In this document: one piece after another, positions 1-11,284 of the stretch
Layout of the letters: each line of letters starts with the position of its first letter
Numbering within the stretch: the stretch's first letter is position 1
DNA from: Lithobates sylvaticus
Lineage: Eukaryota; Chordata; Amphibia; Anura; Ranidae
DNA: 64,000 nt
Direction: 5' to 3'
Assembly (NCBI GenBank): GCA_028564925.1
Contig: CM053028.1
Coordinates: forward strand, 442,951,522 to 443,015,521
The notes under the pieces: generated by a model
The model's input: only the letters and a program-made list of their open reading frames with translations
What the model was told of the DNA's origin: nothing
Databases searched by the model: none
Program-made: the position numbers and the translations under genes

Positions 1-1491
1 GAGTGAGACAATTCTGATCTTTGAGTTATAATCAGGGGAGGTGAGGCACAAGTACACCTGCAGTTGATAGCCCTTTGGATTCAAGATGTGGGGATAACTT
101 ATGAAATGGGTCAGACAGAATTGATGAAAAACACAGCCTTAGTCAAACAGGTTGCAGCATGCCTGTAAGGGAGCCTGAGTTTTGGTGTTGGAGTGGTGTC
201 AGTGTTAGACCCTGCTCTGGAATGAGGGAACCACTAGTAACTGGAGAAAAACTTGAAGTTTCCTCTGGACCTGCGGTGGACTCACTGCTGTCTATCCTGC
301 GTGTTCTGGCTCCCAAGCTCCTGCAGTCCTCCATTGCTAACTGAGGGTTGCACACAGGGTATTTACTGAATGGATGTGGATTAAGGGTGTTTACCGTGTC
401 TGGTATAAAGGAGTCACGGTAACTCAGGCACTGAGTTCCAATGGCTAGATGGATGGATGGATGCAGTTGGGCAACAAGTGATGTGGCAAATGATCCGTTT
501 GCATTGACAACAGAAAATGGTAGCTGGAAATGCGCAGCTAAGAGTCTTCAGCACTACATCAAAAGCTGGAAAGAAACTTTGGGTTTGAAGGTTGAAAATA
601 ACTGCCAAATTTGAAAATGTTAAAGTTATAACGACGTTACCCATTATTCTAAATAGTGAGACAATACAGTGAGGGGAAAAAACTAAGAGGGCAAGTCTGC
701 TTACATTGGTGCCCTGTAAAATTACTTATACGCATAGAACTGCGGTATGTCCTGTAGAATAAAGATCTACAGAATCATTAAGACGTGCAGGCCAGGAACA
801 ATGCTCCCGTACAGGGTTCACCCATCACTGTGGGCATACCCTCAGAGGAATCAAGGTCTAGGTGCCATAGGAGTGGAACATGACCATAGACTTGTAGAGA
901 ACCCATCACCAACTACACTGTCAGGCCAGTTCTACGACTGCAGGGTCTGGCTACAGTTCCCAAGGTGTGCTCGGCTACAGTTCCAAATCCCGAACTACTA
1001 CTGAGATATGCAATAAGCAGTCAGATTTCAAAAGAAGTGCCAGTCAAAGGAGGAAGTAAAATTTGTGATAAGATAGTATAAAAAACGTTTCCGAAAGGGA
1101 AAATGCATCTATCACCTAAGGACACTAGCAAAACACCGGATAGTCACTGAGAGATCAGGGTTATACAGGGACACCAGGGGGAAGGACCCAACAAAGTTTT
1201 TGCCAAAGTCCAATCACCTAAAAAGGTAGGAGGCATGTAATCCATGGTCTATGAAATGAGTCCTGTGTCCTATAGTGTACAATAAAGATAATATACAGAC
1301 AGCTTGCAGAATTATATTCTCTCAAAAAATATTATTTGTAAAGTGTGTCACTTTAGAACAAGATACCACCAGGCCACTGCGAGTTGTTGGCTAAACCCCA
1401 TAAGCCCTTGCGGCTTTTCTGAAGAAGCCACCAAGTCAACATCTGTCATATTGCACATATATGTGGGCTTGTTAGTTTGTTGAGAACCCAC
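1..1491. other. Intronic sequence without recognised genes
   Basis: This is GIGYF2 intron to the left of exon 1492-1587. I see a short GGAT run near 450-463 and otherwise no transposon ends, exon or RNA gene that I can support. Open frames here are short and lack homology to anything I know. Confidence 0.5.
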
Positions 1492-1587
1492 CTGCTCTTC
1501 CTCAGTGAATGGAACAAGTGCCAATGGTAGTAGGGGCTCCTCTTTCAAAATAGGCTGAAACTCTTTGTCCATGAGATCTGAAGGGAC
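1492..1587 (-). CDS. GIGYF2: GIGYF2 coding exon (third recognised), auxiliary part of the 4EHP-binding region
   Basis: On the minus strand a 96-nt exon encodes 32 residues beginning VPSDLMDKEF and ending VPFTEEEQ. From memory, human GIGYF2 has IPSDLLDKEF...VPFTEEEQ here, a much closer match than the GIGYF1 paralogue (VPEELQDKEF). The acceptor reads TGTGTTGCAG just upstream and the donor is GTGGGT. Both boundaries are phase 0, which fits the exon ending in DNK at 4837. GIGYF2 is a cytoplasmic adaptor that, with the cap-binding protein 4EHP (EIF4E2), represses translation of selected mRNAs. In the human protein this stretch follows the canonical 4EHP-binding helix and belongs to the auxiliary contact region. 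The next exon (starting RNFS in human) is not visible in 1-1491 and should lie to the left of the window. Confidence 0.92.
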
Positions 1588-2434
1588 CTGCAACACACAT
1601 ACTGACAAGTAAATGCCTGGCCTTTATAAAAAGTGGGTAAGCAAAAATTACAGACTTCACATTTCTTCATGTTTATAGTGCTTTAATTAAAAGTTGAAAA
1701 ATAACTAGTCACTATGGGAAACAAGAGTAATTGTTCGTTCTGATCATTTCAATTATTATTTACAGCATTATCATAGTGTAAATGATTTAGGGGGCTGAAA
1801 ACTTTTAATGATGCGTTCATATTTTCACTGTTGCTAAAAAACAAAACCTGTGTGACCTCCTATTGCTTTCAGGATATTTTAAATAAGATTCAGGAAAAGA
1901 GGGGAAAAAAAAATTGGGGAATAAAAATAAATGATACAAAAATGACCTTAGAGTATTATATAGAACATGTAGTATGTCACAGCAAAAACACATAATGCAT
2001 TATTTCATAGGAATACAAACAGCCATGCAGAACCCCTTGGCATAAAACATATGCATATACATAATTAAGTTGATCTACACTGCAGGCAGCAAGGTCAGAA
2101 GTGTATATCTTTCTCTTTTTTACAAAGTCAGAGAAGGTGCTCTTATCACCTATCTCAACTAAAAGAAAATTGCCAGCAAAATTCTAAAAATTATATGATT
2201 GGGGCTCAAGTGTAGCAACACAGAGGAAACTCCCTGTGTACAGTTTGAAAGTAAACCTTTCCTCAAAGACAAATGGAGAATGGCATCCCACTAGAAGATG
2301 CTAGTTGCCTGGCTTTTACACGGACCTGAAAACGACTTGGAATCACTTTAACAGTAACTGCACTTACTTGCACTTGCACTTAAAAAAAAAAAAAAAAAAA
2401 AAAAACATCTTCTCTGGGAGATTTACAGTATATA
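1588..2434. other. Intronic sequence, AT-rich, with an A-run
   Basis: AT-rich GIGYF2 intron. An uninterrupted A-run of about 24 bases lies at 2382-2405, just before a mariner fragment. No other feature is recognised. Confidence 0.5.
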
Positions 2435-3036
2435 CAAGGGGCGTTCAAGTCCAACCGGGACTTTTAATGTGACAGGTATAAAAAGGGTAGCTAGCGTGGC
2501 GATACTACACACAATAAGTGGAAAGTGCGTCCTATTACTGTATAGGTGGCGCACATGTCACAGGCCAGTCCGGAGACCGTTAATTAAGATGGCAGACAAC
2601 AGTGTTAGTGCAAAAGTGTGTGATGAAGTTTCTGTAAACGAAGGTGTAAAACCCGCGGATATCTACAGAAGACTTCAAGCACAGTACAGTGATGAGACGC
2701 TCAGCCGCAGTAAGATATATAAATGGTGTAAAACAGAAGTAGGCAACCTGGGGCCCTCCAGCTGTTGTGGAACTACATTTCCCATGAGGCATTACAAGGC
2801 TTGCAGTTACAATTACTCCCAGAGGCATGATGGGACTTGTAGTTATGCAACAGCTGGAGGGCCCCAGGTTGCCTACCCCTGGTGTAAACGTTTCAATGAT
2901 GGGCATACGCCTGTCAGTGATGATCCCGGCCGTGGTGGTTCCCAGCCCACAGCAATCATTCCTGTGAACATTCAGCGCATGGAACACCTGATCCTGGATA
3001 ATCGACGTCTAACCCTTTGTGAAATTGCACAATTTT
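2435..3036 (+). mobile_element. mariner transposon, 5' fragment with helix-turn-helix region
   Basis: The sequence starts after a TA with the mariner-type end CAAGGGGCGTTCAAGTCCAA. The coding part begins MADNSVSAKVCDE and continues GVKPADIYRRLQAQY and DDPGRGGSQPTA, the typical mariner N-terminal DNA-binding region, ending near ILDNRRLTLCEIAQF. Everything after this (the catalytic DDD domain and the right terminal repeat) is missing. The reading frame is split at the WCK|RF position by a 148-bp hAT MITE; skipping that insert and one copy of its target duplication restores the expected mariner reading. Confidence 0.85.
2734..2881. mobile_element. hAT-type MITE inside the mariner
   Basis: A 148-bp element with inverted ends CAGAAGTAGGCAACC and, on the other side, CAGGGGTAGGCAACC (minus strand). 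Eight-base target duplications flank it: GTGTAAAA at 2726-2733 and GTGTAAAC at 2882-2889. The interior carries the actacatttcccatgaggc / gggacttgtagtt arms common in vertebrate hAT MITEs. Its near-palindromic arms could fold into one hairpin. Confidence 0.85.
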
Positions 3037-3045
3037 GAAAAAAAT

Positions 3046-3742
3046 AATTTACTTTCTGCTATAATACAATACATATAAAAAAATATGATATATAGTTTAG
3101 GCCGATATATATTCTACATATTTTTGATTTAAAAAAAAAAAATGAAATAGGTGTATATTGATTGGTTTGCAAAAGTTATCGCGTCTACAAACTACGGGAT
3201 AGATTAAGGGACTTTTTTTATTGTTTTTACTGGTAATGGCGGCAATCTCCGATTTTTAGTGGGACTGCGACATTGCGGCGGACAAATTGACCCCAAATTA
3301 TACTTTTTGGGGACCAGTGACATTATTAGATTAAGCAGTGCTATAAAAATGCACTGATCAATGTAAAAATGACACTGACAGGGAAGGGGTTAACACTATG
3401 GGGCGATCAAGGGGTTAAGTGTGTTCCCTGGGTTTGTTCCAACTGTAGGGTGATGGGCTCACTGGGACATGACAGATCACTGTTCCCGATCAGTGGGAAC
3501 AGAAGATCTGACATGTCATTAGGCAGAATGGAGAATCGCCTTGTTTACATAGGCAGTGCCCCGTTCTGCCTCTGTACTCAGCGATCGTGGGGCGCCGGCA
3601 GACAGAGTCCGCGGGACCCACGGGCATGCTCCCGCAGCACGCGCCTGCTATCCTCCTTGCACAGACCGACGTACACCTATGGCGGTTTGCGCAGGAGAGC
3701 CGACCTGCCACAGTATAATGATGGCAGCTGGTCGGCAAAAGG
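3046..3742 (+). mobile_element. TTAACCACTT-family element, right part
   Basis: This belongs to a family recurring at 20564-21469, 26750-27145 and 61113-62300. Shared landmarks are tattgattggtttgc, gggactgcgacatt, cactgacagggaagg and a right end GGTCGGCAA(A/G)NGG followed by TTAA. This copy lacks its left end and starts abruptly after the mariner remnant. It is non-coding. The TTAA target suggests a piggyBac-type origin (inference). Confidence 0.65.
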
Positions 3743-3746
3743 TTAA

Positions 3747-4216
3747 AGGAGTTGTAAAGGCAGACGGTTTTTGATCTTAATGCATTCAATGCATCAAGCT
3801 CAAAAACCTTCTGTGTGTAGCAGCCTTCAAAGCACCCCCCAATTACTTACCTGAGCCCCATCTCTCTCCAGCGATGTCCACGAGTGTCTAAGCCATCTAG
3901 ATTGAGCACTAATCAATCTGTCAATCCTGATTGGCTGAGACACAGCAGCGGCGCAATTGGCTCCCGCGGCTGTCAAAGTCAGTCAGCCAGCCAAACAGGG
4001 GAGAGAGGGGGTGGGGCTCCGTTTCTGAATGGATACACAGAGTTCTGACTGAGCTCAGAGAGCTGCTGGCTGAGGGTGCTCTCGATAGGCGGGAGGGGCC
4101 AGGAGCAGCAAAGAGGGACCCGAGAATAGGAGGATCTGGGTTGCAAAACCACTGCAGAGGAGGCAAGTATAAAAATTATTTAAGAAAATAAAAACTAAAA
4201 AAACTTTACAATCACT
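3747..4216. mobile_element. TTAA-flanked MITE, 'GGGTTGTAAA' family
   Basis: The ends AGGAGTTGTAAAGG and, inverted, AGTGATTGTAAAG are bounded by TTAA on both sides (3743-3746 and 4217-4220). Related copies lie at 7711-8118, 38036-38495, 41880-42318 and 42860-43306; they share paired atgcattcaatgcat-like tracts and 'attggctccc...gctgtcaa' segments. No coding capacity. The TTAA next to the preceding element at 3743 is shared between the two. Confidence 0.7.
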
Positions 4217-4836
4217 TTAAACTTTGTTGCAGAGTCCTACCTGTTGCTGCTCTGCAGAGAATCATTTTTCTGTTGCAGAGGAAGCCTACAATCCAACTTG
4301 TATCTTAACGCAAACTTCTTGGAAAATCAGTAAGCCAAATCACACAAACAGGAATTGACATTTATGGGGGACTTCTGTACAGCAATGGAATATGGATCCC
4401 AACCAGGTTGCCATAATTCATTGTATTTTACAGAAAATAACAGCGCTGTTGCTTAAAAAGGAAAGATAATTTTTACACAATTTCAATATGGCTTGTGTAG
4501 CAATTGTATATGCCACATTTTTATTTGCCATTTTTTTCAAAAGTTGTTACCCTTTAAATACTTGAAATCAGATAGTAAGATGGTCAGTACAACCAACATG
4601 TTTCTCTGGGAAAGCTTTCCTTCAATTAATTCCTCTTGACAAAGTGCTGCTATCAGAATTCAACTCAAGCACCACCTGCTGGTGAAAGCTGGTTTTATAG
4701 GACAAAAATAAAAAAAATTAGGTTTTGTGCCAATTACTGTGTTTCTGTCTTTGGACAGGTAAAAAAGCAAGAACTATACATTAACCACAAAAAGATTAGA
4801 AAAAATAAATAAAAAAAAGGTAAGATATTTGCTTAC
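4217..4836. other. Intronic sequence with nothing recognised
   Basis: AT-rich intron up to the GIGYF2 donor. No terminal repeats, exon or RNA gene could be supported. Confidence 0.5.
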
Positions 4837-4966
4837 CTTATTGTCCTTTATATAAAGTGCAAGCATCTCTTCCCGGCCGTACCGATAATCTGCAAGTTTG
4901 TACTTTGGCAATGCTGGGGAGAGTGGTGGGGAAATAACAGAACCCCCGCTGGATAGAGCCCTCAGC
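4837..4966 (-). CDS. GIGYF2: GIGYF2 coding exon (second recognised), canonical 4EHP-binding motif
   Basis: This 130-nt minus-strand exon starts with one base that completes a split Trp codon, then encodes 43 residues: LRALSSGGSV, a Ser/Pro-rich stretch, then ADYRYGREEMLAL and YIKDNK. It contains the YxYxxxxL-phi motif (YRYGREEML) through which GIGYF proteins bind 4EHP. The acceptor is CTTATTACAG and the donor is GTAAGC after a complete Lys codon. The phases match both neighbours: the exon at 30763-30840 ends in TG, and the exon at 1492-1587 starts in phase 0. It is nearly identical to human GIGYF2 as I recall it. No disruption is seen. Confidence 0.94.
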
Positions 4967-5046
4967 CTGTAATAAGCAAGAAACAGAATTAGAATTCAAC
5001 TTTGTAAGGTTTGATTAGCTACCATGTTAATAAGGAAAATACTTAA

Positions 5047-5485
5047 GCTCTTAAAAGTGGAATTCTGTGACAACACTATCTAATCCAAAAACGGCTCCCA
5101 TCCCCCTTTTATCACCTATGCCAACTACCCTGTATAAGAAAGCTGTATATACTTACCTATTCTCAGACCGCTCTGGTCTGGTCACGTGATCTCACCCGTG
5201 TCAGCCAGCAGAGGGGAGCAAAGAACGCCAACAACTGCTGGAATGCCTGGAGCAGTGACTTCACCCATAGGCTTTTCAAGGACCATTTGTTGTCGGAGCT
5301 CCCTCATCTCCCCTGAAGCTGCTGCTAGCTGACTAAGGGGAGCTGTTCAAGTGACCGGACTGGAGCAGCTTGAGAATAGGTAAGCATATGCATCTTTTGT
5401 TCTGCAGGGTAGTTAGTACAGCTGTTAGAAGAGGGTGGGAGCAGTTTTTAGATTAGAGATAGTTTTATCCCGGAAATTGCATTTT
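5047..5485. mobile_element. Probable TTAA MITE with internal inverted repeat
   Basis: After TTAA the sequence aagtggaattctgtg resembles the ends of other TTAA MITEs in the window. Internally, tacttacctattctcaga near 5151-5168 is mirrored by gagaataggtaagca near 5371-5385. The right boundary is unclear and merges into the next foldback element. Confidence 0.4.
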
Positions 5486-6130
5486 AGGCTACTTTCACAC
5501 AGTCGATTTTCAGGAGCTAGAGCGCTAAAAATAGCACCTGTAAAACTCCCCTGCAGCTCCAGTGTGAGAGCCTAAGTGCTTTCACACTGGGGCGGTGTGC
5601 TTGCAGGATGGGAAAAAAAAAAAAAAAGTCCTGCAAGCAGCATCTTTGGGGCATTACGGGAGCGGTGAATACAATCGCTCCTAAAACGCCCCCCCCCCCC
5701 CCGCCAATGAAATCAATGGCCAGTGCTGCCCAAGCACCCAGCAATTCGGCAGCAGCGCTTTTACCCTTTTTCGGCCGCTAGCGGGGGGGGGGGGTAAAAA
5801 GTGCCCCGCTCAGTGTGTGAAAAAGAGCCGCTCAGTGTGTGAAACTGACATTTGTAACTGAATGCAGCGAGAGGAGCTGTCAGAATTCAGCTGTGACGTT
5901 GGGGGGGGGGGGGGGGTGGCGGGACCAGGCAACTATCAAACACCAGCCAATGGGATCTGGGTGGGCCACTACGTGTATGTGGCCCCACTCCCTTAAGCAG
6001 CCCAATCATTGGCTGGTGTTTGATACCCCCGACATCACCGCTGAATTTTGACAGCTAGTCTCTCGCTGCATTCAGATACATATAATGTAACTGAAATGGA
6101 CACATCAGCTTAGTGTGAAACCTGCCAGTG
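5486..6130. mobile_element. Foldback MITE, 'CTTTCACAC' family, with inner palindrome
   Basis: The left end is TTAGGCTACTTTCACACAG and the right side has CTTAGTGTGAAACCTG. Inside, 5839-5935 and about 6000-6092 form imperfect inverted arms; aacaccagccaatggg on one side pairs with cattggctggtgtttg on the other. Several long C and G homopolymers (5692-5702, 5785-5794, 5902-5916) interrupt it. Non-coding. Confidence 0.6.
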
Positions 6131-6936
6131 CCACCTGCCAAGAAAAGAAAAATAAATACATAGGCCGCAAAAATGGGCATCCTATATCAGCCTCCCCAAT
6201 TTCTACATATCGGCATCAGCCAGAGAAAAACCCATATCAAATCGACCTCTAGATAATGGAATCCTGGACTATGTGCCCATCCGGTGTGTGCGTCCTGCTT
6301 CTTTTCAAACCCCTGCTTAAAATGCTCCTGGGCAAGGGCTATTTTTTCTGCCCTCTGTCAGTATTCTCCATCAGTGATTTGTTTGCAGGACACATTACTG
6401 CTGAAACTATTTCTCACATGAAAAAGGAGGCAATACAACCTTTTCACTCAACATATACATCATACTCTTGCAGCGTTAACATTCTGATCTTTAATAGTTT
6501 TTTTCTGCAGACAAAGCAAGACAGATGCCATGGGTAAATGTATTTTCTTACATTGCGTGCTGAACAGCCTGCTTTGTGCATTAGCAAATATATATTTATA
6601 TTTCCACTCCATACACTTTATCAATCCAATTGCATGGTACACAAATTAGTTTTTTTTTTTTTACATTCAATCCAGCGGGTGAAAAAAAAAAAAAAAAACA
6701 AACACACAGAAGGAGGTTGCTGTGCTAACTATGCAACGCAAGTGCTGCGATCTCCCCGCTGTGTTATTGTGTTCTGGCAAGGGGACCACCCCCATGGCAG
6801 CACTCGTAGCTCGTTAAACAGAAGCTGGTCATGAGATCAATTTCTGTCAGACACGAGCTGAACACACGGGCCAAATGTTGGCCGGGTTCTACTGTACCGG
6901 CTGAGTTCAGCTGATAGTCGGCCGGTGGCATTTTTA
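6131..6936. other. Intronic sequence with nothing recognised
   Basis: No coding homology or transposon ends are recognised apart from T and A runs near 6650 and 6683. Open frames here are short and compositionally ordinary. Confidence 0.45.
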
Positions 6937-7219
6937 GGCCTCTTGCACATGATACTCCTGTTTGAGCATCTACTTTTTCAGACTTTTTTTATTCTCACAT
7001 TTTCTTTCTACACAATATGTAAATTAGCATTTGCGCGCATGAGGCGTAAATTACTGACCAAAAAAAAGCTGATCTTCCAATTTATTTATACTGAAGAATG
7101 CACAGCACTTGTTTACGCATTTCTGTGCATAGGCACATTAGAATTGATGTGTTGTATTTTAGCTCAGTAAAAAACTAAAAAAGCTGCACTGAGCTTTAAG
7201 CAGCAGTGTGCAAGAGGCC
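6937..7219. mobile_element. MITE with TTA target duplication
   Basis: The inverted ends GGCCTCTTGCACA and TGTGCAAGAGGCC are flanked by TTA at 6934-6936 and 7220-7222. A three-base TWA duplication is typical of PIF/Harbinger transposons, so that origin is inferred. Non-coding. The insertion abuts a DIRS fossil. Confidence 0.7.
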
Positions 7220-7710
7220 TTAGAGTGTAAGCTCTTGAGGAGTTGTCTTACCCAACTTGCCACATTGGATTTTGAGGAAGGATGTTCTTTGCAAAGCTCA
7301 GATGCCAAAACAAAGAATCTGTCTCTTAAAGAAGCTGTGACTTTTAGACAAATTCTGGTAGCTCTGACAACTTCCAGACAATGAACGTCAATTTTTTTGG
7401 GGTGCTTAACAGCACGGCACAAGGAGAGAAGGGTTTTTGTTAAGGTAGAAGTTAGATATCACCTTAGGCAAAAAGGTAGGTCTTCGGAGCAAGATTACGT
7501 AGTCTTTGTGAAGAATCAGGAATGGCTCATTGCAAAAGAGCTAGTTTAGAGACATCTGACAGATGAGAAAGGAAAAATTATCCAAAGCGTTCTCTGGTGG
7601 GTTCAAAGGGTGGTTTCTGGGTGAGGAACCAAATTAAGATCCCAAGGAAGCAGTAAGCAAGTACTAATACAAGAAAGGTTGTTACCAGAGAAAAAATAAG
7701 TGTAATTTAA

Positions 7711-8118
7711 CCCAAAACACTTAACTGTCTCCCATTTCGATCCAGTACTGTCCCATCTCCTTAGTTTCACAGTAGACTGAGTGCAGCGGGAGCCAATGGC
7801 GCCTTCTGCTGTCAGTCAAATCCTGTGGAGGAAGGAGCGGGGGGGCATGGCTGAGCCACGATGTGTGTGTCGATGAATACACACTGCCCGGCTCCGAAGC
7901 ACATACACGTGGGTTGCCCCTCATATCACCTGGCTTCCAATGGTGGCACCTACAGGAAGAGGCGGGGGACCGCCAAAGAAGAGGTAAGTGACCTGCTCTG
8001 TGCAATATCTTTGCACAGAGTAGGAAGGTATAAGTGACTCGTGCACATTTCTGGATCGAGATGGGGCTCAGATATGCAAGGTAAGGTCCAAAAATTTTTT
8101 TTGCCTTTACAACTACTT
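7711..8118. mobile_element. TTAA MITE, 'GGGTTGTAAA' family, inserted in DIRS fossil
   Basis: A TTAA at 7707-7710 precedes it and it ends with the family tail CTTTACAACTACTTTA. The interior has the family segments 'gcgggagccaatgg' and 'gctgtcagtcaaatcc'. Non-coding. Confidence 0.6.
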
Positions 8119-8632
8119 TAGCCACTTGCTGCCCGCCCTATAGGCGAATGACGGCTGCAAAGTGGTTTCAAAATCCTGACCGGGTCCTCAGGATTTTGAG
8201 CCGCTGTCGCCCCCGGGAGCGGGCATCGCAGCGATCCTTTTTGCGGGGTGTCAGTCTGACACCCCACAACTACGATCCGACGGAGACTCTTTACCACGTG
8301 ATCAGCCGTGTCCAATCACGGCTGATCACAGTGTAAATAGGAAGAACCGTTGATCGACTTTTCCTCACTCGCGTCTGTCAGACGCGAGTAGAGGAGAGCC
8401 GATCGGCTGCTCCCCCCCGAGGATGCCCACACTGGACCACCAGGGACACCACCAGACCACCAGGGATGCCCAAGCACCAGGTATGCCACCCTAGACCACC
8501 AGGGATGCCAGTCAGTGCCCACAATGGATGCCAATCAGTGCCCACAATGGGCATCACTGGCATGCATTATTGTTTGGCACTCATTGGCATCCATCAGTAC
8601 AAAATTCACCCCCCCCCCCCCCCGACGATCTC
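8119..8632. mobile_element. Element starting GCCACTTGCTGCCCGCC with short tandem units
   Basis: It begins with a CCACTTGC end like the TTAACCACTTG family. It contains the perfect hairpin-forming pair ctgatcacgtggtaaag / cggctgatcacagtg and cgcgtctgtcagacgcg near 8370. From about 8421 to 8580 a degenerate array of 'accaccagggatgcc' and 'gtgcccacaatggatgcc' units follows, ending in a C-run at 8611-8624. The right end is not defined. Confidence 0.5.
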
Positions 8633-8684
8633 TCCTGCTGAGAGTAGGCAATTCTTTCACATAAACAAGTGGAGAGATTATCTG

Positions 8685-8914
8685 CTTAGAGTCCATTCAC
8701 ACAGCCCCAAGTCGCGCAACAAAATGAATCAATGTAAGTGAATGAGAACCATCTTAATGCACACTACTTAAGTCGCTCTGACTTCAAAAAAGGTTCCAGT
8801 ACTACTTCAAGCCGACTTCTAGGTGACTTGTACCCATTGATTTCAATGGAAGTTGCCTCCAAGTCGGATCTCCTGTCTTAACTGAAGCAACTTTAGAACT
8901 TGAAACATTGTAAC
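8685..8914. mobile_element. Probable MITE with 'CCATTCACAC' end
   Basis: The sequence tagagtccattcacacag followed by AGTCGC-rich segments resembles the tcattcacac-ended MITEs elsewhere in the window (42326-42590, 47583 onward). The inverted partner is not clear. Low-confidence call. Confidence 0.35.
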
Positions 8915-8917
8915 TTA

Positions 8918-10767
8918 TGCCGCGTACACACGTGCGGACTTTTGCCGGCGGACTTAGTCCAGCGGACAATCCCGCCGGACTTTCCAGCTGGGTCCGCTGG
9001 ACTTTCCGAGCGTGTGGACTTGCCCACACACGCACGGACTTCTCCGGCGGATAATCACACACAGGAGCAGTCCGTTCATTTAGAACGTAACTTCAGGTTA
9101 CGTAGCTAGCGTAGGCAGTAAATGCCGCCGCGCTAGCTCCGTGACCTGGCATGGATTTAAAGGGACTCCCCACGCCGAAAAAACGGCGTGGGGGTTCCCC
9201 CCAAATCCATGTCAGACCCTCATCCGAGCACGCAGCCTGGCAGGCCAGGAAAGGGGTGGGGACGAACGAGCGCCCCCCCCCCTCCTGAGCCGTACCAGGC
9301 CGCGTGCCCTCAACATGGGGGGTGCCCTGGGGAAAGGGGGGCCGTGCGGCCCCCCCACCCCAAAGCACCTTGTCCCCATGTTGATGAGGACAAGGGCCTC
9401 TTCCAGACAACCCTGGCCGTTGGTTGTCGGGGTCTGCGGGCGGGGGCTTATCGGAATCTGAGAGCTCCCTTTTATAAGGGGGCACTCAGATCCCGGCCCC
9501 CTACCCTATGTGAATGAGTATGGGGTACGATGTACCCCTACCCATTCACCTAAGGTGTAAAATGTAAAGTAAAAAAAACACCCACACTTTTGAAAAAATA
9601 GTTTATTGCACTGCTCCGGGGGTCTTCTTCCGTCTTGGGGGTCTTCTCGCCGGACTCCCCCGCCATTTACCAAGCTCTTTTACCGAGCGGGGGAAGTCCG
9701 GCTACCTTCTTCGCCGTCGTCTGGGGGTCTCGATCCGCCTTCGGGGGTCTTCCGGGGGTCTCTTCTGTTCTTGCGGCGGTCGTCTTCCGCGCCGCCGCCT
9801 TCTTCTTCTTGTCCTTCTGATGTTGACCCGATGCTCTCTCTGCCCGGAATGCCTGTGCCGCGCTGGGACTTATATAGGGGCATGGGGACAGGGTCACATG
9901 CTCATGTCACATGGTGACCCCGCCCCCCTGTGATGTCACAGTCCCAGCATCCCCCGGGACTGTGACAACACAAGGGGGCGGGGTCACCATGTGACATGAG
10001 CATGTGACCCTGTCCCCATGCCCCTATACAAGTCCCAGCGCAGCGCGGCACAGGCATTCCGGGCAGAGAGAGCATTGGGTCAACATCGGAAGAAGAAGAA
10101 GAACAAGGACAAGAAGAAGAAGGCGGCGCGGAAGACGACGACCGCCGCAAGAACAGAAGAGACCCCCGGAAGGCGGATCGAGACCCCCAGACGACGGCGG
10201 CGACGACGAAGAAGGTAGCCGGACTCATCAACATGGGGACAAGGTGCTTTGGGGTGGGGGGGCCGCACGGCCCCCCTTTCCCCAGGGCACCCCCCATGTT
10301 GAGGGCACGCGGCCTGGTACGGCTCAGGAGGGGGGGGGGGGCGCTCGTTCGTCCCCACCCCTTTCCTGGCCTGCCAGGCTGCGTGGTCGGATGAGGGTCT
10401 GACATGGATTTGGGGGATTTTCGGCGTGGGGAGTCCCTTTAAATCCATGCCAGCTTACGGAGCTAGCGCGGCGGCATTTACTGCCTACGCTAGCTACGTA
10501 ACCTGAAGTCACGTGCTAAATGAACGGACTTGCCGATGAGCGGCAAGTCCGTTCATTTCAAAAGTCCCGCAGACTTGCCTACTAACGGCGGGATTGTCCG
10601 CCGGACTGCCAAGTCCAGCGGATAATTTTAAAACCAAAACTTAAAACTTTGGTCCGCCGGACTTTGGCGCCAAAAAGTCCGCCGGCGCCTACACACGAGG
10701 GGATTGTCCGCTGGACTTCAGTCCAGAGGATAATCCCGCGGGATTGTCCCTTCGTGTGTACGCGGCC
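8918..10767. mobile_element. 1.85-kb foldback (palindromic) element, GCCGCGTACACACG family
   Basis: The ends TGCCGCGTACACACG and CGTGTGTACGCGGCC are inverted copies, with TTA outside the left end and TAA outside the right. The arms pair over most of the element: for example cggcatttactgcctacgct (10471 on) mirrors agcgtaggcagtaaatgccg near 9108, and gggcatggggacagggtcac mirrors itself across the centre near 9951. The left arm holds about 320 bp (9387-9706) absent from the right arm. The arms are GC-rich with Lys/Arg-like codon repeats (10080-10215), which create long frames on both strands that I do not believe are genes. Confidence 0.8.
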
Positions 10768-10934
10768 TAACACTTACTTCTTAGATCAAAACTTCTTGTG
10801 TAAACAAATAATCTGGTCAGTCTGCCAAGCTTTCAACCACAGTAAATGCAGGAGGTTTAACCAAAGTCTAAATCTTATCCTTTTTCTAAAGTTAAAATCA
10901 ATATTTTTTGCTAGGAAATTGCTTGGAACACACA

Positions 10935-10938
<4 letters not shown>

Positions 10939-10999
<61 letters not shown>

Positions 11000-11021
11000 T
11001 ATATATATAGCATATATATAT

Positions 11022-11063
<42 letters not shown>
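10939..11063. repeat. (AT)n microsatellite, interrupted
   Basis: About 120 bp of alternating AT with a few single-base interruptions near 10992, 11010 and 11032. It lies between a foldback element and a hAT end. Confidence 0.9.
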
Positions 11064-11072
<9 letters not shown>

Positions 11073-11149
11073 AGCAGACACCCTAGGGAATAAAATGGCA
11101 ATTGCTGCAATATTTTATGTCAAACTGTATTTGCCCAGCGGTCTTTCAA

Positions 11150-11284
11150 ATGCAATTTTTTGGGAATTTTTTTTTGTTTCAATGTGAAAGATGATGTTAC
11201 GCCACGAGAATCGTGAGAGAATCGTGATCCATCTTCTAAGCAAAAAAATCATGATTCTCATTTTAGCCAGAATCGTGCAGCTCT
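11150..11284 (-). mobile_element. hAT terminal fragment, TAGAGCTGCACGATT family
   Basis: It ends with AATCGTGCAGCTCTA preceded by agaatcgtgatcc-type subterminal repeats, the same terminus as the large hAT at 47742-53059. The opposite end is not identifiable because of the AT microsatellite. It sits directly against the DIRS fossil sequence that resumes at 11286. Confidence 0.65.

Noticed and set aside
9093-10448. Arg/Lys- and Pro-rich frames of 100-167 codons in the foldback element
   Set aside because: They arise from GC-rich palindromic arms with GAAGAAG runs and appear on both strands; no homology.
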